From assembly GCA_031769625.1 (NCBI GenBank), contig JAUIMM010000202.1:9658001-9722000 (forward strand): a DNA stretch of 64,000 bases, read 5' to 3'. The notes beneath the pieces were generated by a model. That model had not been told where the DNA came from. It ran no database searches and saw nothing but the letters and a program-made list of their open reading frames with translations. The position numbers and the translations under genes were made by a program. Of this stretch, positions 11,008-21,963 are shown piece after piece (position 1 is the stretch's first letter; each line of letters begins with the position of its first letter). The stretch is from Taudactylus pleione (taxonomy: Eukaryota > Chordata > Amphibia > Anura > Myobatrachidae).

Positions 11008-11491
11008 TTGGGGGAGTTTCAAGATCCTGCAGGGACTTATGGGAAAATGTCAGATATTAGTGCCTACAAAGCAATAGCCGAATTAGATCAGATAGTATGG
11101 ATGTCCTTTATTGTGAGGGTAATATTATTTAAACAATAATATTAGAGAGGTGACGTTCAAATATATGAGCACAACGCCATGCAGTTTTCAGTACAATCTC
11201 AGCTAGTTTTTTTATATAGAGCTGTGATTTGAGATTGTACTAACACTGTATTTAGATGTGTTTATAAGAAGCAGTGCTTTGTGTTGGGTTAAATATATCA
11301 GCTATCAGCTATACAATCAGCTTAAATTTAAACTAGGGGTGAGTGGGTTCGGATTTCTGAAATCCGAACCCACGAGCCCCCCCGATCCGAGGCCAATCCG
11401 AGTCAGGCTTCACTTTTCCCGCCTGACTCGGATCTGAAATCGAGGCAAAACGTCATCATCCCGCCTTCCAGGTCTCGCGGGTTTTGGATTC

Positions 11492-11499
11492 TATATAAG
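11492..11499 (+). promoter_or_regulatory. TATA box of the hAT element
   Basis: TATATAAG lies about 160 bases from the element's left end and upstream of the repeat array and transposase. The sister copy has CATATAAG at the same place (38193-38200). The position and conservation suggest this is the element's core promoter. Confidence 0.5.
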
Positions 11500-11824
11500 G
11501 TACCCGCATCGGTGCCATTTTCTCACTCGGCTGTGGACAGTGAAGAGGGAGGGTGGGAGTTAGGGTTGGCTGGGCTGTGTAGTGTAGTGTAGTGTAGTGT
11601 AGTGCAGTGTAGTGTTGTGCTGTGCTGCGCTGTGCTGTGCTGCTGTTGTCCATAGGGGCTGTGTCCATTCCTCCAAAATCCATAGGGGCTGGCTGTGTTG
11701 TGCTGTGCTGCTGTTGTCCATAGGGGCTGTGTCCACTCCATAGTCCTGTGCAGTGTCCCAGTCCTAAAGGGGTGCTGTAATGTTGTCCAGGGGGTGCTCT
11801 GTCCATCAGGGGTGCTCCCTCCAA

Positions 11825-13130
11825 GTGCAAAAAAATAAATATTTTTTCTGTGTTTGTGAATTGTGTGCGCAGTAGCCGCACGTGCATCAACAAAGTAGCG
11901 CCAAGCGTGCACCTGTGTCATACATAAAGGGCCGGCTGGCTCATCCGTTAAAGGGTCTGTAACCCCCAAAGTGCACTCCAAACAAAATAAAAAAATATTT
12001 TCTGTGTTTGTGAATTGTGTGCACTGTGGCCGCATGTGCATCAACAAAGTAGCGACAAGCGTGTGCCTGTGTCATAAGTAAAGGGCCGGGTGGCTCGTCT
12101 GTTAAAGGGTGGTGTAACCCCCAAAGTGCACTCCAAATAAAATAAAAAATAATTTTCTGTGTTTGTGAATTGTGTGCACTGTGGTTGCACGAGCAGCAAC
12201 AAACGAGCAGCGCCAAGCGTGCGCCTGTGTCCCATAAGTAAAGGGCCAGCTGGCTTGTCCGTTAAAAGCTGCTGTAACCCCCAAAGTGCACTCCAAAAAA
12301 AATAAAAAAATATAATTTTTTGTGTTTGTGAATTGTGTGCGCAGTAGCCGCACGTGCATCAACAAAGTAGCCCCAAGCGTGCGCCTGTGTCATAAGTGAA
12401 GGGCCAGCTGGCTTGACCGTTAAAAGGTGCTGTAACCCCCAAAGTGCACTCCAAACAAAATAAAAAATAATTTTCTGTGTTTGTGAATTGTGTGCACTGT
12501 GGCCGCACGGTTATCAACAAAGTAGCACCAAGCGTGCGCCTGTGTCATAAGTGAAGGGCTGGCTGGCTTGACCGTTAAAGGGTGCTGTAACCCCCAAAAT
12601 GCACTCCAAATAAAATAAAAAATAATTTTTTGTGTTTGTGAATTTTGTGCACAGTAGCAGCACGTGCATCAACAAAGTAGCGCCAAGCGTGCGCCTGTGT
12701 CCCATAAGTGTACGTGCATCCTCAAAGCAGCAGCGCCAAGCATGCGTCTGTCTGTTAAAGGGTGGTGTAACCCCCAAAGTGCACTCCAACAAAAATAAAA
12801 CATTTTCTTCTGTGTTTGTGAATTGTCTGCACTGTATGTGCATCCACAAAGCAGCAGCGCCAAGCGTGCATCTGTGTGTTAAAGGGTGGTGTAACCCTCA
12901 AAGTGCGCTCCACAAAAAATAAAAAATTATTTTTTTTCTGTCTTTGTGAATTGTGTGCACTGTAGCTGCACGTGCATCAACAAAGGAGCAGCGCCAAGCG
13001 TGCGCCTGTGTCCCATAAGTAAAGAGCTGGCTGGCTCATTTCTTAAAGGGTGGTGTAACCCACAAAGTGCACTAGTCTCCAACAAAAATAAAAAATTATT
13101 TTCTGTGTTTGTGTGCGCCTTAGCCGCACG
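11825..13130 (+). repeat. Array of ~157-bp leader repeats in hAT copy 1
   Basis: Eight to nine diverged units, each with an A-rich stretch, CTGTGTTTGTGAATTGTGTG, then CGTGCATCAACAAAG, CCAAGCGTGCGCCTGTGTC, TTAAAGGGTG and TGTAACCCCCAAAGTGCACT. Unit length is mostly 150-160 bases; the later ones are shortened. The array lies between the TATA box and the transposase start, so it would be an untranslated leader or an intron. Repeated open frames on the minus strand simply reflect the tandem structure. Confidence 0.9.
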
Positions 13131-13252
13131 TATATATCAATATAACATAAATGGAGGACTAAACTTTCTCCGATAAAAATAAAATAGGGAGAGATCAAGA
13201 ACCACTTCCTCCTAGTGCTGAAGCTGCTGCCACTAGTCATGACATAGACGAT

Positions 13253-16246
13253 ATGTCATCAACATCGTCTGCCAAGGCCGATGCCCAATGTCATAGTAGA
13301 GGGCACATACAATCCCAAATGACAAAGTTCAGGAAAATGACCTTAAAAAAAACATTTAAATCATCTGAGGAGAAACGTAAACTTGCCAATATGCCAATTA
13401 CGACACGGAGTGGCAAGGAACGGCTAAGGTCTTTCCCTATGTTCATGACTAGTGGTTCAGCTTCACATGACGATGGAAGCCCTCCTCCCGCTAAAAAAAT
13501 CAAACGAGTTAAGCTGGCAAAAGCACAGCGAAGAACTGTGCGTTCTAAGAAGATATCGCAAATCCCCAAGGAGAGTCCAAGTGTGGTGGCGGTTGCGATG
13601 CCTGACCTTCCCAGCACTGGACGGGAAGAGGTGGCTCTTTCCACCATTTGCACACCCCCTGCAAGTGCTGAAAGGAGCACCCACAGTCCACTTGCTGATA
13701 TGCAAATTGAAGATGTCACTGTTGAAGTACAACAGGATGAGGATACTGGTGTGCTGGCGCTGAGGAGGAAGTTGGCGAGGAGGATTCTGATGGTGATGTG
13801 GTTTGTTTAAATCAGGTTCCGGGGGAGACAGTTGTTGTCTGTGGGATGAAAAAGCCCATCACGGTCATGTCTGGGCAGAAGACCAAACATTCCACCTCTT
13901 TGGTCTGGCAATATTTCTATCCAAATCCGGACAACAACTGTCTTGCCATATGTACCATATGTAAAGGTGGAATAAGTAGGGGTAGGGACGTTAACCACCT
14001 AGGAACATCCTCCCTTATACGGCACCTGCAGCACGTTCATAAAAAGTTACTATCAAGTTCAGAAACTTTGGCTAAGACCATAAGCAGTCCAGGGACACCT
14101 AAATCCCGTTGTCCTGTTGTATCCAAGCGCCTGCAAACCACACCATCAACTCCCTCCTCGTCAATTTCCTCCTTAGTCAGGATCGGAAGTAGTCCTGCAG
14201 GCCATGTCACTGGCATGACTGATTCTCCTATCCGGGATTCCTCCGGAGGATCCTGCATTGCTACACCTACTGATGCCGCTGCTGCTGTTGCTGCTGCTGG
14301 GAGTCGTTCATCATCCCAGAGAGGAAGTAGGAACACCACTACTTTTACTAAACAATTGACCCTCCAACAGTCCTTAGCGAGGAGGATGAAGTACGACAGC
14401 AGTCATCCTGAAGCAAAACGTATAACTGAGGCCTTGACTGCTATGTTGGTGTTAGACGTGCGTCTGGTATCCGCCATTAGTGCAGTGGGATTTAGACAAT
14501 TGATGGAGGTAGTGTGTCCCCGGTTCCAAATCCTGTCTAGATTCCACTTCACTAGGCAGGCGATACCGAGACTGTACAGAAACGTCAGAAAAAGTGTCCT
14601 CAGTGTCCTGAAAAATGCAGTTGTACCCAATGTCCACTTAACCACGGACATGTGGACAAGTGGAACAGGGCAGACTAAGGACTATATGACTGTGATAGCC
14701 CACTGGGTAGATGTATCACCTTACGCAGCAACAACAGCAGTATCACCAGTAGCAGCATCTCAGAAACGCCAGCTCGTTCCAAGGCAGGCTACGCTGTGTA
14801 TCACCGGTTTCAGTAAGAGGCACACCGCCGACAACCTCTTAGAGAAACTGAGGGAAATCATCGCCCAGTGGCTTACCCCACTTAGACTCTCCTGGGGATT
14901 TGTGATATCTGACAATGCCACCAATATTGTGCGGGCATTACATCTGGGCAAATTCCAGCACGTCCCATGTTTTGCTCACACAATAAACTTGGTGGTACAT
15001 AATTTTCTGAAAAGCGACAAGGGCTTGCAGGAGACGCTTTGGGTGGCCCGAAAAATTTCTGCCCACTTTCGCCATTCAGCGACTGCGTGCCGAAGACTGG
15101 AGCATCAGCAAACACCCTTGAACCTGCCCCGCCATCACCTGAAGCAAGAGGTTGTGATGCGGTGGAACTCAACCCTCTATATGCTTCAGAGGATGGAGGA
15201 GTAGCAAAAGGATATTCAAGCCTATACATCCACCTATGACATAGGCAAAGGAGGGGGTATGCTCCTGACTCAAGCGCAGTGGAGAATGATTTCCGTGTTG
15301 TGCAAGGTTCTCCAGCCCTTCGAAATTGCCACATGTGAAGTCAGTTCAGACACTGCCAGCTTGAGTCAGGTCATTCCCCTCATCAGGCTTTTGCAGAAGC
15401 AACTGGAGAAAGTGAAGGATGAGCTAAGACGCTCGGCATGTGGGACTTGTGGATGAAGCCCTTCATTCGCTTTGCCAGGATTCCAGGGTGGTCAATCTGT
15501 TGAAATCAGACCACTACATTTGGGCCACCGTGCTCGATCCTAGGTTTAAAGCCTATGTGGTGTCTCTCTTTCCAGCCGACACAAGCCTGCAGAGGTGCAA
15601 AGACCTGCTGGTGAAAACACTGTCAGCTGAAGCGGAACGTGACACGTCAACAGCTCCTTCTTCATTTTCTCCCGCAACTGGGGCTGCCAGGAAAAAAATT
15701 AGGTATCCTAAGCAACCCGCTGGCGGTGATGCAGGGCAGGCAGGACCAAGTTTGGACATCTGGTCCGGACTGAAGGACCTGGCAACAATTTCTGACATGT
15801 CTACTGTCACTGCATATGATACTGTTACCATTGACAGAATGGTGGAGGATTACATCGGTGACAGCATCCAAGTAGGCATGTTAGACAGTCCGTACCTGTA
15901 CTGGCAGGAAAAAGGGAATTTGGAGGCCCCTGTACAAACTGGCTCTATTTTACCTGAGTTGCCCCCCTCCAGTGTGTACTCCGAAAGAGTGTTTAGTGCA
16001 GCCAGGAACCTTGTCAGCGGAAGGCGTAGGAGGTTGCTTCCACAAAATGTGGAGAAGATGATGTTCATAAAAATTAATTATCAACTCTTCCAGGGAGACC
16101 AGCCTCCAGAACGTACAGAGGGACCTGTGGTGGTGGATTCCAGCGGGGACGAATTAATACTCTGTGAGGATGAGGATGTACACAACACTGAAGAGGGTGA
16201 GGAATCGGTGGATGAGGAGGATGAGGACGACATCTTGCCTCTGTAG
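13253..16246 (+). pseudogene. hAT transposase (BED zinc finger type), disrupted
   Basis: The coding trace begins near 13253 with a charged N-terminal part. A BED-type zinc finger follows at about 13895-14040 (CTIC...HLQHVH), then the RNase H-like transposase core with LTTDMWTS (Asp, ~14640) and GFVISDNAT (Asp, ~14897), and MRWNSTLYML near 15160. The C-terminal hAT dimerisation region is at about 15890-16080 (SVYSERVFSAARNLVS), followed by an acidic tail. Breaks seen: a frame change near 13750-13800, an in-frame TAG at 15202-15204, and another frame change near 15430-15445. A transposase of this type cuts and pastes its own element; this copy cannot make it intact. Confidence 0.9.
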
Positions 16247-16880
16247 AGCCAGTTTGTGCAGGGACAGATTAATTGCCAGCTTGTTTTGTGTGGGCCCAAA
16301 CGAACCGATCATTTCAGCCACAGTCGTATGGCAGACCCTGGCGCTAAAATGATTGGTTTGTTAAAGTGTGCATGTCCTGTTTATACAACATAAGGGTGAG
16401 TGGGAGGGCCCAAGGACAATTCCATCTTGCACCTCTTTTTTTCTTTGCATTATGTACTGTTTGGGGCCTAGTTTTTCAAACTGCCATCCTGTCTGCCACT
16501 GCAGTGTCACTCCTAGATGGACCACGTGTTTGTGCCGCCCACTCGTATCTCTTAGCATAGTCATCCAGCTACCTCGGTGCAACCTTTTGGACATAAAAAC
16601 ACTATTGTGAGGTGTGAGGTGTTCAGAATAGACTGGAAATGAGTGGAAATTAAGGTTATTGAGGTTAATAATAGCATAGGAGCAGAAAAATACACAAATT
16701 CTGTGATTTTAGCTGTTTTTATGCTTTTTTCAAAAAAATACGGATCCAAAACACAAAACCCAGAAGCCAAAACACGGAAGGGTGGTTTTGGCAAAACCAA
16801 TCCAGATCCAAAACACGAAGAAAGATCCAGATCCAAAACAAAAACACATAAAGTGGCCGGTGCACACCCCTAATTTAAAC

Positions 16881-17267
16881 AGCATCCCTCAGAAGCAGTA
16901 CTTCCTTTAGAATAAATATGTGAGCTATACCATTAGCTTTATTTAAACAGCATTCCTCAGACGATTTCAGAGGTAGATATATATTGTCTCGCAATGTGAT
17001 GTTTAGGAAACTACGAAAATGGTCTAGCAGTGGTCTAGTTGTTAAATGCGAATATTAGGCTGTATTTACCAAAAATTATCAACCAATAGATGCCTCTCAC
17101 AGTGCATTATTTAATTCCCTTATTGTGTCGCTATTCATTTCAACTTCTAAGTAGAGATCAGTGGAATTTATATTATGGCCTAGTAGTTTTTCTGAGTTCA
17201 GCAACGGTGGGGAATTCGGTCTTTAATTATGGTGACATCCACTTTCAATTGTACTAATGTCAGTTTG
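16881..17267. other. Intronic sequence without recognisable gene
   Basis: Contains two short related segments (CAGCATCCCTCAGAAGCAGT and CAGCATTCCTCAGACGATTT, at about 16880 and 16950) around the hAT insertion site. Nothing else is recognised. Confidence 0.35.
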
Positions 17268-17418
17268 CCAGCATCAGTTTATTGCACATGTTCACTCACA
17301 TTACCTCTGTATTCCTCCCTAATTAGAGATCAAATCTTATATCCCCCAAATTTATATCCCTAATTAGGAAACAATACAGAGGCATTGTGAGTGAACATGT
17401 GCAATAAACTGACGCTGG
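17268..17418. repeat. ~150-bp palindrome (foldback element)
   Basis: CCAGCATCAGTTTATTGCAC on the left pairs with the complement ending at 17418. The match continues through CATGTTCACTCACA and CCTCTGTATT to CTAATTAG on both sides. Arms are about 60 bases with a ~30-base middle. Likely a small foldback transposon; no superfamily call. Confidence 0.7.
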
Positions 17419-17565
17419 GCTAGAAGAGGAGTCCCCAACAGGGGTGTAAGCTCATCCCAGTCGCCCAGAGACAAGTTAGAGTTCGGCGCCCCCCCTCCAA
17501 AAAAAAAAAGGAAATATGGATGGTGTCTGTATGTGTGTATATGTGTGTGTATATATATATATTAG

Positions 17566-17651
17566 GGATGTGCAGGCTCGGATAGGTTCGAGTTTGCACG
17601 TTGAGTTCGGATTTTTCCCTCCAAAAAAACGGAACTCAGAAAGAGGCTAAA
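17566..17651. repeat. Left copy of a TAGGGATGTGCAGG repeat flanking the Gypsy element
   Basis: TTAGGGATGTGCAGGCTCGG... continues through CGAGTTCGGATTTTTCCCTC to AGAAAGAGGC. A second copy, oriented the same way, starts at about 21828 just after the 3' LTR. Both follow a TA-rich run. It may be a short hAT-like element or a target repeat duplicated around the retrotransposon. Confidence 0.6.
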
Positions 17652-17729
17652 CGTCATCTTACATGGACGAACATCATCATTCCTGGACAAAAGTCCAGGA
17701 ATGATGATGTTCGTCCATGTAAGATGACG
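17652..17729. repeat. Perfect 37-bp inverted repeat with 4-base loop
   Basis: Arm 17652-17688 is an exact reverse complement of 17693-17729, with AAAA between. The outer end is CGTCATCTTACATGG. The second arm ends exactly where the truncated 5' LTR begins. The related copy near 21920-21958 has only the first arm, with several substitutions, so the second arm was added here by copying the first. Confidence 0.95.
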
Positions 17730-17980
17730 GTTGCTGGTGAGGGCATTAGGCCCTGCCAGGTTCTGGTAGTGAGGGAACTACCTGTGAAGTTAGTGCCCCG
17801 ACAGGGCTAGGATTTATGTTTATGTTTTCTTTATGTTATTTCTGACATTGTACAATAAAGACTGGCGCCGACCAGCTTGTACTTGCATCCAGACTGGTGT
17901 GCTGCTTCCCTGCTGCTGTGTGTGTGTAAGGAAGGAGTCCTCTACCCAGGAGAGGGACCCCCTAACCTAACTGTGTCACA
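17730..17980 (+). repeat. 5' LTR, truncated (lacks most of U3)
   Basis: Matches 21568-21818 of the 3' LTR, from GTTGCTGGTGAGGGC to the end CTGTGTCACA. The first ~350 bases of the LTR are absent and replaced by the hairpin at 17652-17729. AATAAA is at 17854-17859. Confidence 0.9.
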
Positions 17981-18128
17981 ATATGGTGGAGAATGCGGGC
18001 AACCACACACACTGAAGTTGCAGCAAGAGGAAAACTTTCCGTTTAAAAATTAAAGGGACAGACACCCCAATTTGTGAGTGTGGAAATAACGCTGTGTCCT
18101 TGGAGTCCCATAGAGGAGGCATCAGCCA

Positions 18129-19625
18129 ATGCTCAGAGAGGCAAGGTTCAGCTTCCAACCTACACCCCAGGACAAAATGGAGGACATTATTAAGGCCTTG
18201 CTCCAAGCTACAGCAGCTCAGCAGGAATCTACCAGGGCTCAGCAGGAAGCTACAGGAGCTCAGCAGGAGACGAACAAACTTCAGCAGGAATCTACCACGG
18301 CTCAGCAGGAATCTACCAGGGCTCAGCAGGAAGCCACCAGGGCTCAGCAGGAAGCCACCAGGGTGCAACTGTTGGCCTTGGAGACAGTCCAGAGGCAACA
18401 ACAGGTCGCCATCACCGAAAACAGCCAGGCCATAAAAGAGGTGGTACAGCACCTGGTCACCCGGCCCAGAGATGTTAATACTGGTCCTCCCACCACCACT
18501 CACTCCGTACGAGCCAGTCACTTCCTCCAAAAGATGACTTCGGGCGATGATGTGGAGGCCTATCTCGCCGCATTTGAAAGAACGGCCGAAAGGGAGAGTT
18601 GGCCCAAGGAGCAGTGGGCAAGTCTGGTGGCACCTTTTTTGTCTGGGGAGCCACAAAAGGCCTATTTCGACTTATGCCTGGCTGATGCCAAGGACTATAA
18701 AAAACTAAAACAGGAGATCCTAACTCGCTTGGGAGTCACCACCTTTGTTCGTGCCCAACGGGTCCACCGCTGGGAGTTCCATATGGACAAGCCTCCACGT
18801 TCACAGATGCATGACCTCGTCCATCTGTCCTCAAAATGGCTACAGCACGAGATGCTGACGGGGCCACAGATCGTGGAAAGGGTCGTGATAGACCGGTACC
18901 TGCGATCGTTACCTGCGACTCTGCGCAAGTGGGTGAGCCATGCAGACCCTAAGTCCGTGGACCAGTTGGTTGAACTGGTGGAGAGGTACGTGGCGGCTGA
19001 GGAGCTGATGAGTATGCCCCACCGAGCCCCGATGGCGCACTGGCGAACTCCCACAGACACTGGTAAGACTGTTCCAGGGGAGAAGGGTGCTGGGAGGTGG
19101 GATGTACCTAAGACTGAGGGTGTAGAACCTGGAGACAGGCCTGCCAGGCCAGGAAGGTTCTTGCCCCGTAAACGACCAGACATTAATATGATTCAGTGTT
19201 TCCGGTGTGGTGACTTCGGCCATATTTCCGCTAATTGTTCACTTACAACTGAACCCATGCAATGTGATACTGCTCATGTCTACCGCAGGGGGTCTTTCTT
19301 TGCACAGACAGCCTGTACGGCTGACCGGCATGCTGAGACTGATAAGCACATGTGTGTACTCTCTGTAGATGGCAACCGAGTAGAGGCACTGTTAGACTCT
19401 GGTAGCTTGGTGACACTTATAAAAGCTGAGCTGGTGAACCCCTTGCGGCTTAAGGGGAAAACTGTTGGTGTGACCTGCATACATGGGGATACTCGATATT
19501 ATGTTACTGCCGAGGTGAACATCGAGACACCATCTGGTTCTGCTATAGTTTCTGTGGGTTTGGTGCATGGTCTGATGTACGATGCAATATTGGGGAGAGA
19601 CTTTGCTCACTTCTGGAAGTTTTGA
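18129..19625 (+). pseudogene. Gypsy gag-protease region
   Basis: One long open frame; the better start may be the ATG at 18177 (MEDIIKALLQATAAQQES). Residues ~25-85 form a coiled region of repeated QQE(S/A)T units encoded by tandem GCTCAGCAGGAA words. A gag capsid-like domain follows at about 18520-18990, and a CX2CX4HX4C zinc knuckle (CFRCGDFGHISANC) at about 19198-19239. An aspartic protease trace (LLDSGSLVTLI near 19390, ending ILGRDF) is fused in the same frame. The frame ends with TGA at 19623-19625. Gag packages element RNA and the protease matures the polyprotein. The gag part looks open, but the element cannot make complete pol. Confidence 0.88.
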
Positions 19626-21150
19626 TAAAGCAGTTTTGTTCCAGAGGTGAACAACCCCGATCCATTTGAGAAGCTTGTCGATGTAGTGGAGGAGGGAGTT
19701 TCTTCTGAGTCAGAGTAATTCCCTTTTTCTACTATGATTGGCGAACTAGAGAATGCGGAGCGTGACGGTGGCCCGCCAACTGATGTGCCTCCCATTGAGG
19801 TGGGAAGTGTTGTTGGGCCAGGTGATCGTCTGCCTGATTTAGAGGTCAGAAGAGAGGTCTTTGCCGTGGAGCAGTTGAATGACCCTACTTTGGTAAAAGC
19901 CAGGGAGAATGTAAAAGTAGTTGATGGTAAACCCGTAGACCCTGATAGTCCTTTGTCCTATCCCCACATGGTTAATGTGTCAGGAATTGTTTGACTAAGA
20001 AGGGGGAAGATATTGTGGAACAACTAATAGTTCCCAAAGCCTACAGAAGAACAGTGTTGGATCTGGCCAATGGTCATATAACGGCAGGCCATCTAGGGGT
20101 AGAGAAAGCCACTGAGCGAATAATGCAGAGGTTTTTCTGGCCCGGGCTTCATAGAGAGGTATCTGACTTTTGCGCATCCTGCCCTGAGTGTCAGTATCAT
20201 GCTCCCAGGCCACGTTCTAAGGGTCTACTAGTTCCAGTGCCTATTATAGAGGTGCCGATAGTAAGAGAGCACCTGGAACCGGCTCAACAGGCACGGCAGA
20301 GGGTATACAACCACAATGCTCGGTTACGCAGCTTTGCTCCTGGGGACAGAGTGTTAGTGTTGGTTCCCACTGTGGAAAATAAACTTTTGGCTACATGGCA
20401 AGGGCATTTTTGAAATCTTAGAGTGGGACAGGTCAATTACAAAGTTTACCAGCCGGGGAAAAGAAAGCCGGAACAGATATACCATATAAATCTGTTAAAG
20501 CCCTGGAAAGATAGAACGGTACTGTCGGCCGTCCGAGCCCCTCCAGTAAATCCAGGGCCCTTAGTTCCCGAAGTGACAGTGGCAAAAACCCTGTCGGCAA
20601 TTCAACAACGAGAGGTCAAGGAGTTTCTGGTCAGAAATAGGGTGCTGCTCTCTGATGTACCTGGGAAAACCTTGGTCGTTAAACATGACATCATCACTGA
20701 CCCAGGGGTTAAAGTTAATCTAAAGCCCTATAGGTTACCAGAAGCACCAAGAGAATCAGTGTCGAAAGAAATTAAAAATATGCTAGAGTTAGGGGTTATT
20801 GAAGTATCACATAGTGAATGGTCAAGTCCCATTGGGTTGATTCCAAAGCCCGACGGGAGTGTGCGTTTCTGCAATGACTTCCAAAAGTTGAACAGTGTTT
20901 CAAAATTCGATGCCTACCCGGTGCCACAGTGGAGAAGGAGGCATTGGCCATAAAGTGGGCATTAGAGGCTCTCAGGTACTACTTGGTTGGTAGAAAGTTC
21001 AAATTGATCACTGACCATGCCCTTTGAAGTGGATGTCCGAAAATAAGGACAGTAATGCGAGAATTACGAGATGGTTCTTGGTGTTACAAACTTTTACATT
21101 TTCAGTGGAACACAGGCCAGGGGGCCTGTTGTCTAAAGCAGATGCGTTGT
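19626..21150 (+). pseudogene. Gypsy pol remnant: integrase pieces, then RT and RNase H pieces
   Basis: Short linker frames (19626-19990, with stops) lead to the integrase zinc-binding domain at about 19991-20250 (GHITAGHLG ... CASCPECQ). The DDE core is missing: sequence jumps near 20258 straight to the integrase C-terminal part. That continues, after a TGA near 20411, into YHINLLKPW at about 20480. The same frame (20423-20953) then enters the reverse transcriptase N-terminal region (KPYRLPEAPRES, WSSPIGLIPKPDG) and stops around 20930, before the YXDD-type catalytic box. An RNase H tail follows (KFKLITDHA, GLLSKADALSRVH) with frame breaks. Integrase and RT being joined in one continuous frame argues that the order is genuine rather than a rearrangement. 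Confidence 0.85.
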
Positions 21151-21214
21151 CACGCGTTCATTGTTTGGGGGCTTCAGTTGTTCCGCCCCATAGGTCGAAA
21201 CAAAGGGGGGGATA

Positions 21215-21818
21215 TGTGATAGGATCACTGGTAAAGTGGTCTGTGACAGGGACATTTATCCCAGATTCCTGTCTTATGTGTTTTAAATCCCCAGGAGAAA
21301 GTGTGCAGTGTAGCAGGCTTGAGTTTCGGCTTTTTGAAAAGCCGGTTTGGGACCTGGGGGTTGTGGGTGAGAGGAGAGGGAGGGCTCCACCCACAGCCAC
21401 TCCAGGTTTTGGTTCTTGCAGCCTGGTAACAGGCTTGTTAGGGTTTCCACCTGAGAGTGGCCAATATAAGCCTAGTGTGTTGAGGGCTGATTGTCTCACC
21501 TGGGAGAGCAGACAGGGAGTTTGCTCAGAGACACTTGAAAACCTAACTGTGAGTGTTGTGCCTTTGTTGCTAGTGAGGGCATTAGGCCCTGCCAGGTTCT
21601 GGTAGTGAGGGAACTACCTGTGAAGTTAGTGCCCCGACAGGGCTAGGATTTATATTTATGTTTTCTTTATGTTATTTCTGACATTGTACAATAAAGACTG
21701 ACGCCAACCAGCTTGTACTTGCATCCAGACTGGTGTGCTGCTTCCCTGCTGCTGTGTGTGTGTGTAAGGAAGGAGTCCTCTACCCAGGAGAGGGACCCCC
21801 TAACCTAACTGTGTCACA
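21215..21818 (+). repeat. 3' LTR (604 bp)
   Basis: Begins TGTGATAGG and ends CTGTGTCACA, giving the TGTGA/TCACA terminal inverted repeat. It is preceded by a purine run AAACAAAGGGGGGGA. AATAAA at 21690-21695 is the probable polyadenylation signal. Confidence 0.92.
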
Positions 21819-21827
21819 ATATATATA

Positions 21828-21958
21828 TGGGATGTGCAGGCTTGGACAGGTTCGAGTTCGCACGTCGAGTTCGGATTTTTCCCTCCAAAAAACGTGACTC
21901 AGAAAGAGGCAAAACGTCATCTTGCATGGACAAACATAATCATTCCTGGACAAAAGTG
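21828..21958. repeat. Right copy of the TAGGGATGTGCAGG repeat
   Basis: GGGATGTGCAGGCTTGGACAGGTTCGAG... through CTGGACAAAAGTGTG. It matches 17570-17692 with scattered differences and lacks the second hairpin arm. A (TA)n run follows at about 21964-21984. Confidence 0.6.
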
Positions 21959-21963
21959 TGTGT

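Larger units (their letters stand above)
11334..16872 (+). mobile_element. hAT DNA transposon, full length (5.5 kb) but with mutated transposase
   Basis: Ends TAGGGGTG...CACCCCTA are flanked by an exact 8-bp duplication, ATTTAAAC, at 11326-11333 and 16873-16880. Just inside the left end is a perfect 27-bp palindrome (GGGTTCGGATTT CTG AAATCCGAACCC). The right end has several GATCCAAAACAC words, likely transposase-binding sites. In order it holds a TATA box, a GTGTAGTGTAGT run, an array of ~157-bp repeats and a broken BED-finger hAT transposase. A related, scrambled copy lies at 38043-42467. It is inserted in the SLC13 25.6-kb intron, opposite to the gene. Confidence 0.93.
17730..21818 (+). mobile_element. 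Gypsy (Ty3-type) LTR retrotransposon, Gmr1-like domain order, defective
   Basis: A truncated 5' LTR (17730-17980), a candidate primer-binding site from TGG at 17984, gag with a zinc knuckle and protease, then integrase pieces, then reverse transcriptase and RNase H pieces, a purine tract at about 21198-21212 and a full 3' LTR (21215-21818). Integrase lies upstream of reverse transcriptase, the reverse of normal Gypsy order and typical of the Gmr1-like group of deuterostome Ty3/Gypsy elements. Internal deletions removed the integrase core and the reverse transcriptase catalytic part. By eye the shared ~250 LTR bases differ at roughly four positions plus one indel, so the insertion is fairly young. 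Confidence 0.9.

Noticed and set aside
11456..12849. Minus-strand frames with repeated HTIHKHRKNIF / ECTLGVT segments
   Set aside because: Each is one translation of the ~157-bp hAT leader repeat; they occur again in copy 2 and lack any conserved domain.
17601..17810. 69-residue frame across the Gypsy 5' junction
   Set aside because: Spans the hairpin and LTR; no domain and it exists only because of the rearrangement.
21024..21605. 193-residue frame as a separate gene
   Set aside because: Its first part is the RNase H tail of the Gypsy pol and the rest is LTR sequence.
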